A stretch of 64,000 nucleotides of DNA, taken from Ornithodoros turicata. Lineage: Eukaryota > Arthropoda > Arachnida > Ixodida > Argasidae. The notes beneath the pieces are model-generated. The model had not been told where the DNA came from. It worked only from the letters and a program-made list of their open reading frames with translations, and did not search any database. Both the position numbers and the translations under genes were made by a program. Positions 31,267 through 42,529 of this stretch are shown piece after piece. The stretch spans positions 230,164,258-230,228,257 of the forward strand of contig NC_088201.1 in NCBI RefSeq assembly GCF_037126465.1, given 5' to 3'. Positions within the stretch are counted from its first letter, which is position 1, and every line of letters starts with the position of its first letter.

Positions 31267-33967
31267 CAGGGGAAACTATGTCATGCTCCACGACGTGCAC
31301 TTAAGATAGCTGTGCCATTGGCTACGATGACATTTGATACGTAATATCATATTGTCACCTGTAGTGCCATTGTTGTTCTCCTTGGGGTAGAGTATCGCCC
31401 CATCGATCATCTTTAAAAACGTTGTTCTTTGATTGTCCTTACCGTCGTCGCACTAGCAGTTTCCAGCCGGTGGTTGTCATCGCTTGCAAGGATAAGGAAT
31501 ATGCCCTGGACAAGAGATCTTAAAAGGGCAGTCGCGTCCGGAAACACAAACCCGGAAAGCTTTACTATACTCGGTATGAGCCGACAATCTTCTCGGAAGT
31601 TTTCCCCACAACAGCAATGTTTAAAATCCGATTGCTGAAAAAAATGTTCAATGTACTTAAGAGCTATTACGCAGCTGAAGTATTCAAGTTACATGCTTTG
31701 AGCAAAGTGCAAGGTCTCTGAGCCGTTGGCCATTCACTTTAGAATCCCTCTATCAAGGATCCAAACATAGAGGGCGACGTGGAGGGCACCCTTGCAAATT
31801 CAGAGATTCCTTTACCGTCCTCATTGGGGTTGTCGATCGGGCTATCCCGGGATCCTGGCTAATTTTTGACGTCCCGAATTCCCGGGATTTCGTGACAACA
31901 AATATGACGGGAAAATCGAACACCCGTAGGACATCAGGCAGAGACTCACTCCTTCACATTCAGATTTAGGGATTTCTTATTTAGCATCATGTACACAAAT
32001 TAGATGTGGGACTGCGAGGTCAAGCCTGTCATGCAGTCTCAGGTTTACACATTATTAGTACGAAACAAGACGTACAATGCATCTTGGGGTTCGCCACGAG
32101 AACAAAATAAATGAAAAGAGAAACACACAGTGAAAGATTGTACACATAAAATAAGTTGGACAAATGCGCTTTTTTTTTTCCTTTTTCAACAACAGATCAC
32201 GGGAATAAATACACTTGTTCATCAATCTAAGCAGAGAAAAGCTCGTAGTCGCCGTTTGAATGTAAAGAAACTGGTTTTATGTCTGAGTCCTACGGGAAGT
32301 GTGTTCGAGATGCCTGGGCCTACGAAGTTCAGTTTGTGTGTGGCAAAATCTGTTCGCAGCTCAATTCGCGCTGCTCCTTCGTAAGGAAATGACAGTTTTT
32401 ATGACTGGCAGTTGCACGGGACCGCTGCCTACACGTGCATACAGATAATTGCGGACTGTCGTTTCTTCCAGGGCCGAAGCTGAACGGATCTTCAGTTTGG
32501 CAGCCAGTATTTGCACAAATGTTATGGGGAAACAAAACTGGAGGTATGGTGAGCTAGAATGACTGGTGTGCTTACCTAGATGGGTGTGCTTACCGGCCTA
32601 TCAAATGCATGGGAGCGCTTGGTCGCGGCCTTGGCACTCGACCACGTGCGATTGTTTACTTGGATGCGCTGAAGCTCGCTGCGCGCCTTGCGGAAGGATT
32701 TTTGTGGGGATCCGAGGTACTCCCGTATTACGTATCATATGCCCTTTCCGTGAAATGCAGAGGATCGCACCGCGCCGGCCGAGAATCGGAACACTGTCGA
32801 TGGGTGGTTTATCAAGGACATCACGAGCTCAGTGCAAGGTCGTTGCTTGCTGAGGTTCTCTCTCACTCTCTTGCAATTGATAATTTGTTGCTTACAACAA
32901 TGATCATAAGCGATGCAACAGTGGTCGGTCTGTGCATATTGCCGTATTCTCGCTCAGACTTGAGGGATATTTGCGTTTCGGGGAAGCCTTCCAGTAGCAT
33001 TGGCAATGTGTTGGGCGTTCGCTCGCTGCGCGTGCACAATCTATAAGCAACTTGTACAACTTGTACCCCGCCGAAAAGCTGATAGCCTCCTCAGCCGCAA
33101 TTGGACCCAAAACCTGACCCCAAACAACTGAGGGTATTAGTAAGGGGGCTTCCATAAATCACTGGTTGTAAAATACGCGTACATTTGATTACACGAAGTG
33201 CAATGGCTATTCTTTGCAATCTAACTGTGCTTGTTTTCTCGCATTCGAAATCGGCTATCGCATAAGGACCGCGTCCAGGCGCAAGTATGCTGTATGAGGG
33301 CCACTACAGGACCTCACAGTATAACCCGAGACAGCACGGTTTCAATAGAGAAATCAGCAGCAACAAATCATTGGATATTATATTTTCTCATTTCACACAG
33401 TTTTCAGAAACCGTTTCTCACCGTGATTCACAGGTTAGAGCACAGGAGTCAGACTAGTGCACAATGCAAGAATTATCGATATTATCGATATCGTGATGCG
33501 TATTCTTTCGCGTTTTATTAGGCCGATAAGTGGTCGGGATAAGTAGGGAAGCGCACCAAGTGTGCGGATAAACAGTTTTCCACGGTGTAAACACGGGTCA
33601 GATAAACCCCCGTCGCTTCGGACACTGACCGTGTGATAAACGTAGAACCGCGCAGTGCTTTACAGACGATTGCCTCATCAAATACCGCGATCATATGTAC
33701 TACACCGCAATGTATTTGATGCGATATAAATTACATCTAAGCATGGGACATTATCTTCACTTGTTATTCCTTAACGATAAGCAACCCGACGTTTCGTTGT
33801 TTTTCTATTCGTCCTGTTCTGAACTCCTTAGCTGGTGTACGTACAAGTGGAAAGAACATCGGCGATAATGTGCCTGCTGTTCACAGTCACATCATAACTG
33901 CTGCTTGTTGCTCGCTATTTTCAAGAAATGTTCTGGACCGACTTCATAGGCAACTGTGCTGACATTT
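31267..33967. other. No gene recognised
   Basis: A stretch at 31840-31890 repeats CCCGGGAT and AATTCCCGGGATTT, perhaps part of an old transposon end. A 145-codon plus-strand frame at 32609-33046 has no domain and no splice support. Otherwise anonymous. Confidence 0.4.
33474..33490. promoter_or_regulatory. Two TATCGATA (DRE/BEAF-type) words in tandem
   Basis: TATCGATA at 33474-33481 and 33483-33490. In insects this palindrome binds DREF and BEAF-32 at promoters and boundaries. No gene start is visible nearby, and the same word also occurs in transposon ends, so function is uncertain. Confidence 0.25.
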
Positions 33968-34065
33968 GTCAAGTGTACGAGGAAAGTCCAGCCTCAGACA
34001 GCACAGCTTCCTCCGAGATTCGAACCCGGGACACCTCCCAGTCTCGGCATGCCATGTCAGCATAA
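33968..34065 (-). mobile_element. SINE fragment (5' part)
   Basis: Matches the head of the SINE at 25213-25500: the reverse complement has a B-box-like CGGGTTCGAATCT and the GCCGAGACTGGGAGGTG word just upstream of it. The A box is degraded and the 3' body is absent. Confidence 0.65.
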
Positions 34066-34446
34066 AAGGGCGCCTCATATTCAAACGCATGGTGACCCCC
34101 AGCACCAGGAGGGCCGCCGCAGATGTAGCAGCGTTTGCGGAGTGGCCCGGACTTAACCCCGTTTTGGATTTGCTGGTTCTGCTGAAGCTATCTCCAAAAT
34201 TTGGGCGGCTTTATTAGGAAGCTTCCTCACAACTAGACGTCTACTCCTGAGCACTAAAGTTATGAAAGTTCTTTCTCACTCTCTTTTTTTTTTTATCAGT
34301 CATGATGTACTTTGCGAACATGGCTGCTCTGTGGTGGCGTCCATGAAAACAAAGTACAGGTCACTGCTCAGCATGGAGCGAACACTAAGGGCTGTTGCGC
34401 TGAGAATGCGCTCTCGTTGTGAGAGACACTCACTTCAGCCAGTAGG

Positions 34447-34554
34447 AAGAGTCTATTCTATTGGAACTGTTTTTGTTTTCCCCTTTGGTACGGGTTCCAG
34501 CAGAATAGACTCTTACCCAAGACTTACGGGTACCGAAGGGGAAAACAAAACAGG
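34447..34554. repeat. Interleaved inverted repeats (A-B-A'-B')
   Basis: Arm A 34447-34467 (AAGAGTCTATTCTATTGGAAC) pairs with A' 34494-34514. Arm B 34467-34495 pairs with B' 34526-34554 (both contain GTTTTCCCCTT.GGTAC). The order A, B, A', B' is that of a pseudoknot, not of nested hairpins. Pairing is about 19/21 for A and mostly perfect for B. Confidence 0.7.
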
Positions 34555-34745
34555 GTATATACACTGTGTCACTGCTCTCCCCCTTTCCCGGCTTTTCGCG
34601 ATGCAATAAGCTTAAAGAATATGAAGACCAATACACAAAAATGATCCTGAAATTCTTTTTCACAGTTGATATACAATCAGAATGAGTTAGCTGGACTAGA
34701 AAACCTACCATGCTTTCTAGTCCAGCTGATTCATTCGGATTATAC

Positions 34746-35640
34746 AGGGTGCTTCAAAAAACGTGTCATTCGCACTTTATAAAAAAACGGGGCGACGGAA
34801 AAATACGTGGTAAACGGCACTTGTGTGCCAACTGAATTTGCCATCTTGAAAACATATTTTCATCTGATTTTAATTAAAATAAATTGAATTTCTTTAATTG
34901 AACTTCAAAATTTCCCAAGTCAACCTAACGTTTTTTTTAGAGAATTAGAGAGCCCGTAGCGAACTTAGTCAGATCCACCAAGAAATCCGTTCGATATTGC
35001 AAAGGGAACTGCCCAAAAAGTCCCGAAGTTGAGGCTTCAAAGTTTCGGGTATTCAACAGCGCACCAAATCAGTCGCAAAGATGCGCGAAGGGCAGGACAT
35101 GTTCCTGCCCCTATGGAGCTAGAACAGTTTATTGCCGGACCGGCGTGCAGCACAAGACGCGCCGATAACAAGGCGGGTGACATTCCACCATACGTTGATA
35201 AGCGGCAAACAAAAATGTTTCTGCCTCTTTATTTCCCGCCCTGCTTTTTTTTTCTACCTTCTATCTTTCATGTGGGCAGGAGCAAGTCCTCCTGTCCACG
35301 AATCTTTGCGTCTGATTTCGTGCGCCGTTGAATACCCGAAACTTTGAAGCCTCAATTTCGGGACTTTTTTTGGGCAGTTCCCTTTGCAATATCGAACGGA
35401 TTTCTTGGTGGATCTGACTAAGTTCGCTACGGGCTCTCTAATTCTCTAAAAAAACGTTAGGTTGACTTGGGAAATTTTGGAGTTCAATTAAAGAAATTCA
35501 ATTTATTTTAATTAAAATGAGATGAAAATATTTTTTCAAGATGGCAAATTCAGTTGCCACACAAGTGCCGTTTACCCCGTATTTTTCCGTCGCCCCGTTT
35601 TTTTATCAAGTCCGAATGACACGTTTTTTGAAACACCCTG
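34746..35640. mobile_element. Foldback element with inverted repeats of about 330 bp
   Basis: Left arm begins CAGGGTGCTTCAAAAAACGT. The right arm ends with its complement (GAAACACCCTG) and the match runs inward to about 35080 on the left and 35320 on the right, including GGTTGACTTGGGAAATTTT. The unpaired centre (about 240 bp) has no gene. Candidate target sequence is TATA at the left and CATA at the right. Confidence 0.8.
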
Positions 35641-35677
35641 CATACAGGGTGTTTCAAAAAACGTGTCATTCGGACTT
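35608..35677. repeat. Perfect 33-bp palindrome around CATA
   Basis: 35608-35640 and 35645-35677 are exact reverse complements separated by CATA. The left arm is the end of the foldback element; the right arm is a second copy of the same terminus pointing the other way, after which the similarity stops. Confidence 0.85.
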
Positions 35678-35876
35678 CGGTTGTTGTCAAGCGGTCCACA
35701 TGGACAGAAAAAGGTCTGAAGACACTGACGACGCACAAGGACTTGTCCCGTGTACGAGCGATCCAGTAAGTACATAGGTCATCTGTACATTGCCTGTATC
35801 TTTGCATGTTACAAAATATAATGCACATTAACATATAAACATATGTTCGAGCGATAGCCTCTCATTGCTTGTGCAG

Positions 35877-36374
35877 GTATGGAATCTCCAATGAACATGC
35901 TGCCGTTGAGAGGTACATTGCCTTAATGAAGACAAGGGGCCATGACGTGGAAGCATTTCGGTGCGGGCTCTTTGTTGACCCCTCATGTCCCTGGTTGGGT
36001 GCGTCCCCCGGCTGGTCTTCGACCCAACAGAGGTGCCAGTGCATGGCCTTTTAGAAGTAAAGTCCCGTTACAGTTTAAAGGGCAAGCCATCCGAGGACAT
36101 TGGGAGCGGTCATTGCGTCAAGAAAGATGCTCACGGAGTCTTCAGGCTGGACCGCGGCCATGATTATTACTACCAAATTCTTGGACAGATGGCCCTCTCA
36201 GGCCTCCGTTGGACAGATTTTGTGGTGTTTTCAGAGAAGTTCATGGTTGTGGAGCGCATCAAATTATGTGTGAGTGACTGGGCTGCCACAAAGCGAAAGC
36301 TTGACAACTTTTTTTTTTCTACCTTGCTGGCCTACGTCGCTGGAAAGGCTGTGTTTGCATCGGCAGCTTCGTGA
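35877..36374 (+). pseudogene. YqaJ-type exonuclease C-terminal exon, convergent with a THAP/DDE transposase
   Basis: Starts at a possible acceptor (TTGCTTGTGCAG ending 35876). Reads RYGISNEHAAVERYIALMKT (the conserved G-x-x-x-E-x-x-A helix), then FVDPSCPWLGASP. The frame then shifts exactly where the family has S-P-D-G, so the catalytic Asp is lost. It continues VFDPTEVPVHGLLEVKSRYS (the E-x-K), DYYYQILGQMALSGL and WTDFVVFSEKF, and ends TAA at 36374. These proteins are lambda-exonuclease relatives. It faces the THAP/DDE transposase gene tail to tail with 243 bp between stops. This pairing is, as I recall, the layout described for ISL2EU/IS4EU DNA transposons. The N-terminal part is missing; the foldback element lies just upstream. 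Confidence 0.7.
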
Positions 36375-36617
36375 GGACCACTGCATGCTCCCTTTTGGTT
36401 TTGTAACTGCGGCAGCAGCACTAGATTAAAGAAATTGTGCAATATCTGACATAATGTACTTATTACTTGAGCATTTGCTTATTAGGACACTCTCATACAT
36501 TCATTCATTGGCATGCTTGAACAGTCAGCAATGAGTTTAATGCTCTGGTAATCTCATGGTACATGGAGCCATGGCGACAGCAGACACAAAGACATTCCAA
36601 GCTCTCCACAGCAATAA

Positions 36618-38800
36618 TTACGCATCGTGCGGACGTATAAGTGGTGACTGAAAATTAGTTAATATCGCGCACACAATCCACATCTGGTTTATGACAGGCC
36701 CCAGTGAAAGAGGAATGGGACGGTCAAATATATGGAAGCACTTGATACGTTGTATTTGTCGCTCGACGTGTATACGTAGCGACGCAATCTCTTCAGTTTC
36801 TCTTATTTCTTCTTCACTAAAGTGCCCTCTAAGGCATGGCGGTGTGTTCAGTCCCACGTTGATCTCATTCAGCATGCCCTGAATAATGAAACCTTTGTCG
36901 GCCATGACAACATCTCCATCGTCAAACGGGAGTGTCAGAAAGCCACTCTGTCTCATGCATTCCTTGTCGGATATGGAGCCGGGGAATAGGTTCGATACAA
37001 AGGTGACAGTACCGTCAGGCGAGATGCCCACCAATCCCTTAAACGTGTTTGCCGACTTGTAAGTTGAAAAAGTTGCTGACTGCAAAGCAAGAGAGCTTGC
37101 TGCGTGGCACTTGATCTCGGCTGCGTCCAAGATGACTCTGGTAGAAGAGTACGTTTCTTTAATTTCTGGAGGCATTTCTTCTTGCACTCTTTCCTTCGAC
37201 ATCCACAGTGGCTGCTGAGCTAGATGAAGAAAGGCGTAGCTTGTCCAGGAGATGCAAATCCTGGAGACCGTTGCAATCGAGATGCAAAACCTGTCTGCGA
37301 GGTCTTTCTCAAAAAGTCCCAATCTCAACCTCACAAGGAAAAGAAAAAAAAATCATTTTCAACTGTGAGGCTCCTTAGTCTGCCCATTTTAGGCGATTCT
37401 TTCTTCGCTGTTGATCAGACTTTAATGTTTTCCCCTTCTTCACCAGGGTTCAGATAGTTGAGTACCGCCTTGAACACAGCATAGGATGGAAGACCGGTAT
37501 AAAAACGCATGTCATCTTCACTGTGCTTGAACCGATCTATAGAAAACTGTCGCCCGGCTTTCTTTTCTAGTTTTGCTGAAGTCTCTTTGGCCAATTCTAG
37601 CTCCCGGCTAACACGGAAAAGTGCTTCTTTTGTGGCTTTCTGCTCGCGTTCTACGTCCTTGGCCTTCTGGAGTTCCAGCTCTCTGGCATTCAGTTTTTCT
37701 TTCAAAGCTTTCAGCTCTGGTTCTGCTTCCAGTAACTCCTTTCGCAGTTCGTTTTCGTGGTCTATGGTACTTCAAGTGCACATAGCTGGCTGCGAATCCA
37801 CGGCAGAGTCACACATCTCAACATCTTCAGGTCTAAGCCCCGCTTCAAACACAGTCAGGCTTGTAATGTCAGGCTCTGCAGATGCCCCACCCCTAACAGC
37901 TGTTCCGTTTTCCTCTTCCACTGGCTGTTGCACATGGACTTCAGCATTCGGTATGCAAAGTTCTGCAGGAGCATTGGTATCGTGGCCGGTAACAGCTGCT
38001 TCATCGTATTGTTCCAATGGCTGTTGCATATGCACTTCAGAATTTGGCATGCTACGATTTTTAGGAGGTTTCCTCGGTGGCTTTGCAGACTTTGCCGGAA
38101 AGTTAAATATGCCGGGAACGGCACCTTCTTTGTGAAGCCTTATTCCTGATGCATAGCTGGCATAGAAGTCCGTATCAGCAAAATGCTTCGAACACACCTT
38201 AGTGTGTTGGCTCACACTGAAGAATTTGCCTTCGTCTCTCCGGATTGCCACAATCCACTTCCTTTTCACAGCAGGATCACTTGGGAATCCCAGCAAAGAC
38301 ACCAAAAATATAGATATCAGCGCTTAGTGGTATGCAGAAAACACAAAATAAGAGGTAACATAACTTAGGGCATAATGTGCGGACTTCAAAACAGAAAGTT
38401 AGGTCACTAGTCAAACGGTAGCGTAATCGGTCTAGCGTTTGCGCATTCACACGCATCTCATTTTTACTAGCTTCCCGTCCAGTAACACGCAACATAGAAA
38501 CATAAACAAGTAATTGCACACTTCTCCCGTACGACACTCATTTTCAGGCGCGGTCACAAAACGTAACGGGAAACATCACGAGCGCATAGCCCGAAGTCCT
38601 TATTAGATTGCGATCCGCGGCTCTGGATTATTTTATACGTGTAGCGTCTTCAACGAAAGCTCATGCATCTGTGTAAGTCTCCGGACTGCAGAAACCTCTA
38701 GAATTGGTTGCTTCACAATAGTCTGCATACGCACCTTGTTTCCTTGGGTATCTCTCACGCCTCGCTGGTTGCAGAAGGGCATGCAGCAACAGGCCGGCAT
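36618..38800 (-). pseudogene. THAP-domain DDE transposase (ISL2EU/Harbinger-like), decayed
   Basis: Exon 1 (38800-38735) starts at an ATG with MPACCCMPFCNQRGV and ends AAG|GTGCGT. Exon 2 resumes near 38302 with VSLLGFPSDPAVKRKW and VCSKHFADTDFY, together a C2CH THAP DNA-binding domain. A coiled coil follows (37705 on), then DDMRFYTGLPSYAVFKAVL, the helix-turn-helix of DDE superfamily transposases, then VSRICISW. The catalytic triad is intact: D70 in VILDAAE, D146 in VVMADKGF and E191 in IHVERQIQRI (numbering of the 36618-37334 segment). Breaks are TGA at 37772-37774, TGA at 37415-37417, a frameshift at the A9 run 37344-37352, and an exon 2 acceptor that now reads TTTTTGGTGTC without AG. The gene is dead, but all domains are legible. 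Confidence 0.8.
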
Positions 38801-38879
38801 TATAAACTCAGTGAAGGACGAAGTCAGATTGAAAGGACGACACTCCGGTCAAAAAGCATGCCGAAATTGCAGGCCAAGC

Positions 38880-39160
38880 AGCTAGCAGTCATTACAAACG
38901 CGCGCGTGACAAAGAGCACCGATACCTGCAGTTCGCACGCGCGGGAAACGTTACCTAAAGCATGGCGGACGCGCGCCGCAACCACGTAGTTAGCGCGCGT
39001 CACACTAGATGGCGCCGACTTTTGAAAAGGGTCTATTTCGGCCATCGCGAGAACTCCCTGGCGCTCCCAGGTGCTCTTTGCGCATGCGGTCACGTGGCCG
39101 CGAGGGCGCAAGATGCGGCAGCGGGCCGAGCCATTGGTAGCCACCTATCGGCAGGCCCGT
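38880..39160 (-). promoter_or_regulatory. CpG-rich promoter-like region upstream of the THAP transposase
   Basis: Dense in CG with several factor-type words: TTGCGCATGCGG (NRF1-like) and GTCACGTGGC (E-box) at about 39075-39102, CATGGCGG (YY1-like) at 38960-38967, inverted CCAAT (CCATTGG) near 39131, and CACTAGATGGCGC (close to the CTCF core) near 39003-39015. It starts 80-360 bp upstream of the transposase ATG at 38800. Strand is inferred from that gene. No TATA box. Confidence 0.45.
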
Positions 39161-41796
39161 CGTCACGACCCGGTTTCAGTCGCCGTTCAGCACACCATTC
39201 ATTCTAGCTCACCATACTGGAGGACGCCACCCTCGACGCGCTGTGCTTCACGCAGCAAGGGCGTTTTAGACAGTTTACTGTTTCCTTTCTTTCCACTCAC
39301 TTTGTTTTTCTTCTTGTTTTATTTATTTATTTATTTATTATAGTTTTTTTTTTCTGTTCCTCATTCAAGTGGAGTGTTACACTGCTTGAGGAAATTATAC
39401 AGTAACATTCCCTGTGACTTCAAGTGGAGCGTGAGTCTCCTTCGGGTGAATAGAAATGGAGAAGGAGTGGCATTGTCATAGCAGAAAAAAAAAAAGAAGA
39501 AGTAAGAATTTCGCCGTCACTACTTTACCAATGTGGTCACACTGCGAATTTTATGGTGTTTTCCTTCAGGTAAAGAATAAATTGACAAGGCGCACATGAA
39601 CTGTGCAGGACATGCCAATATAGTCACCTGAGGTATATGGACTTGGTTAGATAAAGCGGGTTAGGTAATTTTGAACCGCATAGGACTATACTTGTAAGCA
39701 TTCTCTGAACTAGTCACAATCCCGAAATCCTGTACCGGGATTGTTAACGTGACTATTAAAATGCACTATCCGAAGTGATTCATTGGACAGACGCATAAAT
39801 CGCGGAATTCCACTTTAATATTCGCAAACGTGCACAGCGGTGGCGATGCACGGAACGAGCCAGACGAGTCGCTTTGACGTCATTACGGTACAGCCACCTG
39901 ATTCAATTAGAGAAACGCCGTCTGCTGCAAGGAAAAACTACCCGAATAACGAAAAAAAGGAGAAAAATGCGGAAAGCGCCGGCCCCGACTGCGGGTGTGG
40001 TGGCGTGATGTAGGGGGAACGAAGATTTGTGCACCTCGGGGTGTCGTAGCATACGAAGGCCATGACTGGAACGTGATCGCTGATGTTGCACTAATTAACT
40101 CAGCCTTCTTCTCGTTTTACATTGCTGAGCGGGAGCGGGAGCGCGCGCATTGATGTTCAGGCATGTCTTTTTCTGACAAAGATATAGCATCGAGAGAAGT
40201 CGTATGTGTGTCACTTGCCAAGTCACATCTTTTCATATTGCGTCAGAAATTAATAGAACTTTCTTTGAAATGGCTTTCTAGGCGCCCTGACCCACACAGG
40301 TCACGATCCTGGGCGCCTGATCAGATAGGCATTGATCAAGAAGCAAGCGCGCAGCTGTGCAACTCAGTCCTCGATCAGTTTGATCACACAGGATACAGCG
40401 CTCTTCTTACGCCAGTGTTGACCTACACCTCTGAGCATTTTAAAATAAGTTTTTTTTTTTTTAGTATAGAGTGTTAGTATAGAGTATACAGTATATAGAG
40501 TATTGTATTGAGTATAGACCATTGTTCATGACTAACACTTGCGCTACCTTCCTTGAACTGATGCATGAATTCAAACACCGTTCTCCGCGGCAAAAATACT
40601 TGTTCCGTATTGTCCAGAACGTCTGCGACAAATGTACGCACCAGGCACATTCCCAGGCGACAAAAAAAAAAGCAAAACGAGTTACTATACGCTGCTCTTC
40701 TTTCGTCTGAACTGAACCGTCGTAACACGTTCGAACCTACGCAGCGGTCACCGGGAAGACAGCGACCTGATACGAAAAGCCATGGCGAGACATTGCGACC
40801 GAAATATATAGAGTTAATATAGGAAGTCTCTAGAGAACCCACTTGGCGCGCCGTCAATGGGATTCTCCTATCCCCGAGCGTGACCGCCCGGGCGCAGCTA
40901 TCCGTTGGTCATGGACAGTGTTAGTGGACGAATTTCAGGCCCCTAACCACAGTGAAGCTGTTCCGTTTGTTGCCAACCCTGTGCAGTCACGTGGGATGAA
41001 TAACGGGGAAACGAGCCGATCAAAGGAAATGGGCAACGGCGTCCACTGTAGGAAGCGAAGCCAGCCGTGTAATTGCGCTGAGTACGCACGAATCTTCGGG
41101 ATACATGCAGAATTGAGTAGTGCTATCGGAATCACAAGATGAACGTTGCCATATCAAACGTGAATAATATATTATCTATGTGATGACCTGCGACACCACC
41201 AACCCTTTGCTTTCCACGGACACGGATGAAGATGTTTACCGCCTATGGCATGTTGAAGTGGCGTTTGTATGCTTTGCGAGCGAAATCAATAGATCGTTAC
41301 CCATCGTAACAAATGTAGGCATGTGTTTCAAAAGGCAACAGAATTCCACAGATGAATACACACAGTAAACCGCCATTTTCAGGCTGCTCTGCGAACCAAC
41401 GGGAACCGGAAATGGCAAAAATGAAACCACCCGCCATTCAATGCTCTGGTCTGTCGAGTTTCGTGATAATAAAGTGATGAATGAACGACACCACACAATC
41501 ACGTGATGTAGTGAGGAAATATTACTTCTTATTTGTTTAACGAATACATATGAGATACTCACATAGTACGCCGAATTTAGATAGCAAGTGAAGAATTTAG
41601 GAAAACAAGTCAGGTTTAGCGGAATGAAGCAGTCAACGAAGGCAACACCTTCCATGACCAACGGATGGCAGCTCCCTCTGTGTTTTAACACAGCTGGAGT
41701 AAGGCCAATTTTTCACTCACTCTGGTACATAGCGCGTCTATCTGCGCGCGGTGTAGTATGCGACTGTTCGTTGTTTGGTAAGATGGCAGCACCTAC
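39161..41796. other. No gene recognised; TTTA microsatellite
   Basis: A TTTA simple repeat lies at 39317-39339 and an A-run near 39485. A minus-strand segment near 40560-40640 reads DNTEQVFLPRRTVFEFMHQF with an acceptor-like border, but its donor is poor, so I leave it uncalled. The stretch 40470-40510 is a TAGAGTATA-like simple repeat. Confidence 0.35.
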
Positions 41797-41934
41797 CTTC
41801 GACATCTTCTCTTCCAACTCACGCCGTTTCGCTTCCGTCAGTGAAGCCTGTTCCAGTTTGGATAAACAGAGTTGTCGGAGCTCCTCGTCCGCCTTCCACA
41901 GTTGATGAATGTCACATGCCGGATCCTCCATCAC
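41797..41934 (-). CDS. Putative internal exon of a coiled-coil host gene (b)
   Basis: Minus strand: acceptor ATAGTGCATTGCAG, 138 bp in phase 0, donor AAG|GTAGGT. The 46 residues start VMEDPACDIHQLW and continue with a clear amphipathic charged helix (SKLEQASLTEAKRRELEEKM). This is the longest and most protein-like of the four matching exons (28578, 30630, 41797 and 46159). Family not recognised. Confidence 0.55.
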
Positions 41935-42525
41935 CTGCAATGCACTATCTTGAGGTAAAGTAGGTACACTCCTCATTAGCAGCAATTATTACATTCTGGA
42001 ATTAAAAGAATTACCCGTTCTGTAAGCATCCATGCTTAGAATTTTGTCGCGACGAGTAGCGGACCTGCCACTTCGCCGAACCGCTGTTTGACATTTTGCC
42101 AATTCACACCTGTACACCTCCCAAAGAACAGCTCCTACAGTGTCGCCTGCAGTCGATTACAGCCGCACCATTCACATTGTAAACCATTCTAGGACCTTGG
42201 TCTAACCAGATTGACCATCGCAAAGTTCTTGAGTATTTCAAGATTTTTCCCCCGGGACACTGGTCTCCTGTCTACCCTATGATCTGCCTGCATACCTGTG
42301 TGCTGAGTGTGTGTTTTTGTGTGCTGTGGTTTTGCCTACCGTTCTGTTGATGTCTTACTGACTCCACTGACTGTCGACCCTATTTAGCGTCGTTCATCAC
42401 CTCTTCATCAGGACACATCTCGTCCTGCCCCATTGTGCCTTGGGGTAGTGGACCGCACCTTACGTGGCGAATTTCCCCATTCATTACCATTAACTTATTT
42501 GTTGTTGTTCGCCAATTCAAGCGAT
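41935..42525. other. Intron-like DNA, no gene
   Basis: No domain-bearing frame, and no repeat structure that I can see. Confidence 0.4.
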
Positions 42526-42529
42526 ATAC

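Noticed and set aside
32609..33046. 145-codon plus-strand frame
   Set aside because: No recognised domain, no splice signals, and another frame overlaps it; treated as chance.
37509..38135. 208-codon Ser/Phe-rich plus-strand frame
   Set aside because: Antisense shadow of the THAP/coiled-coil transposase.
39080..39095. NRF1-like site as proof of a host gene start
   Set aside because: Single motif matches are common in CG-rich DNA; kept only as part of a promoter-like cluster.
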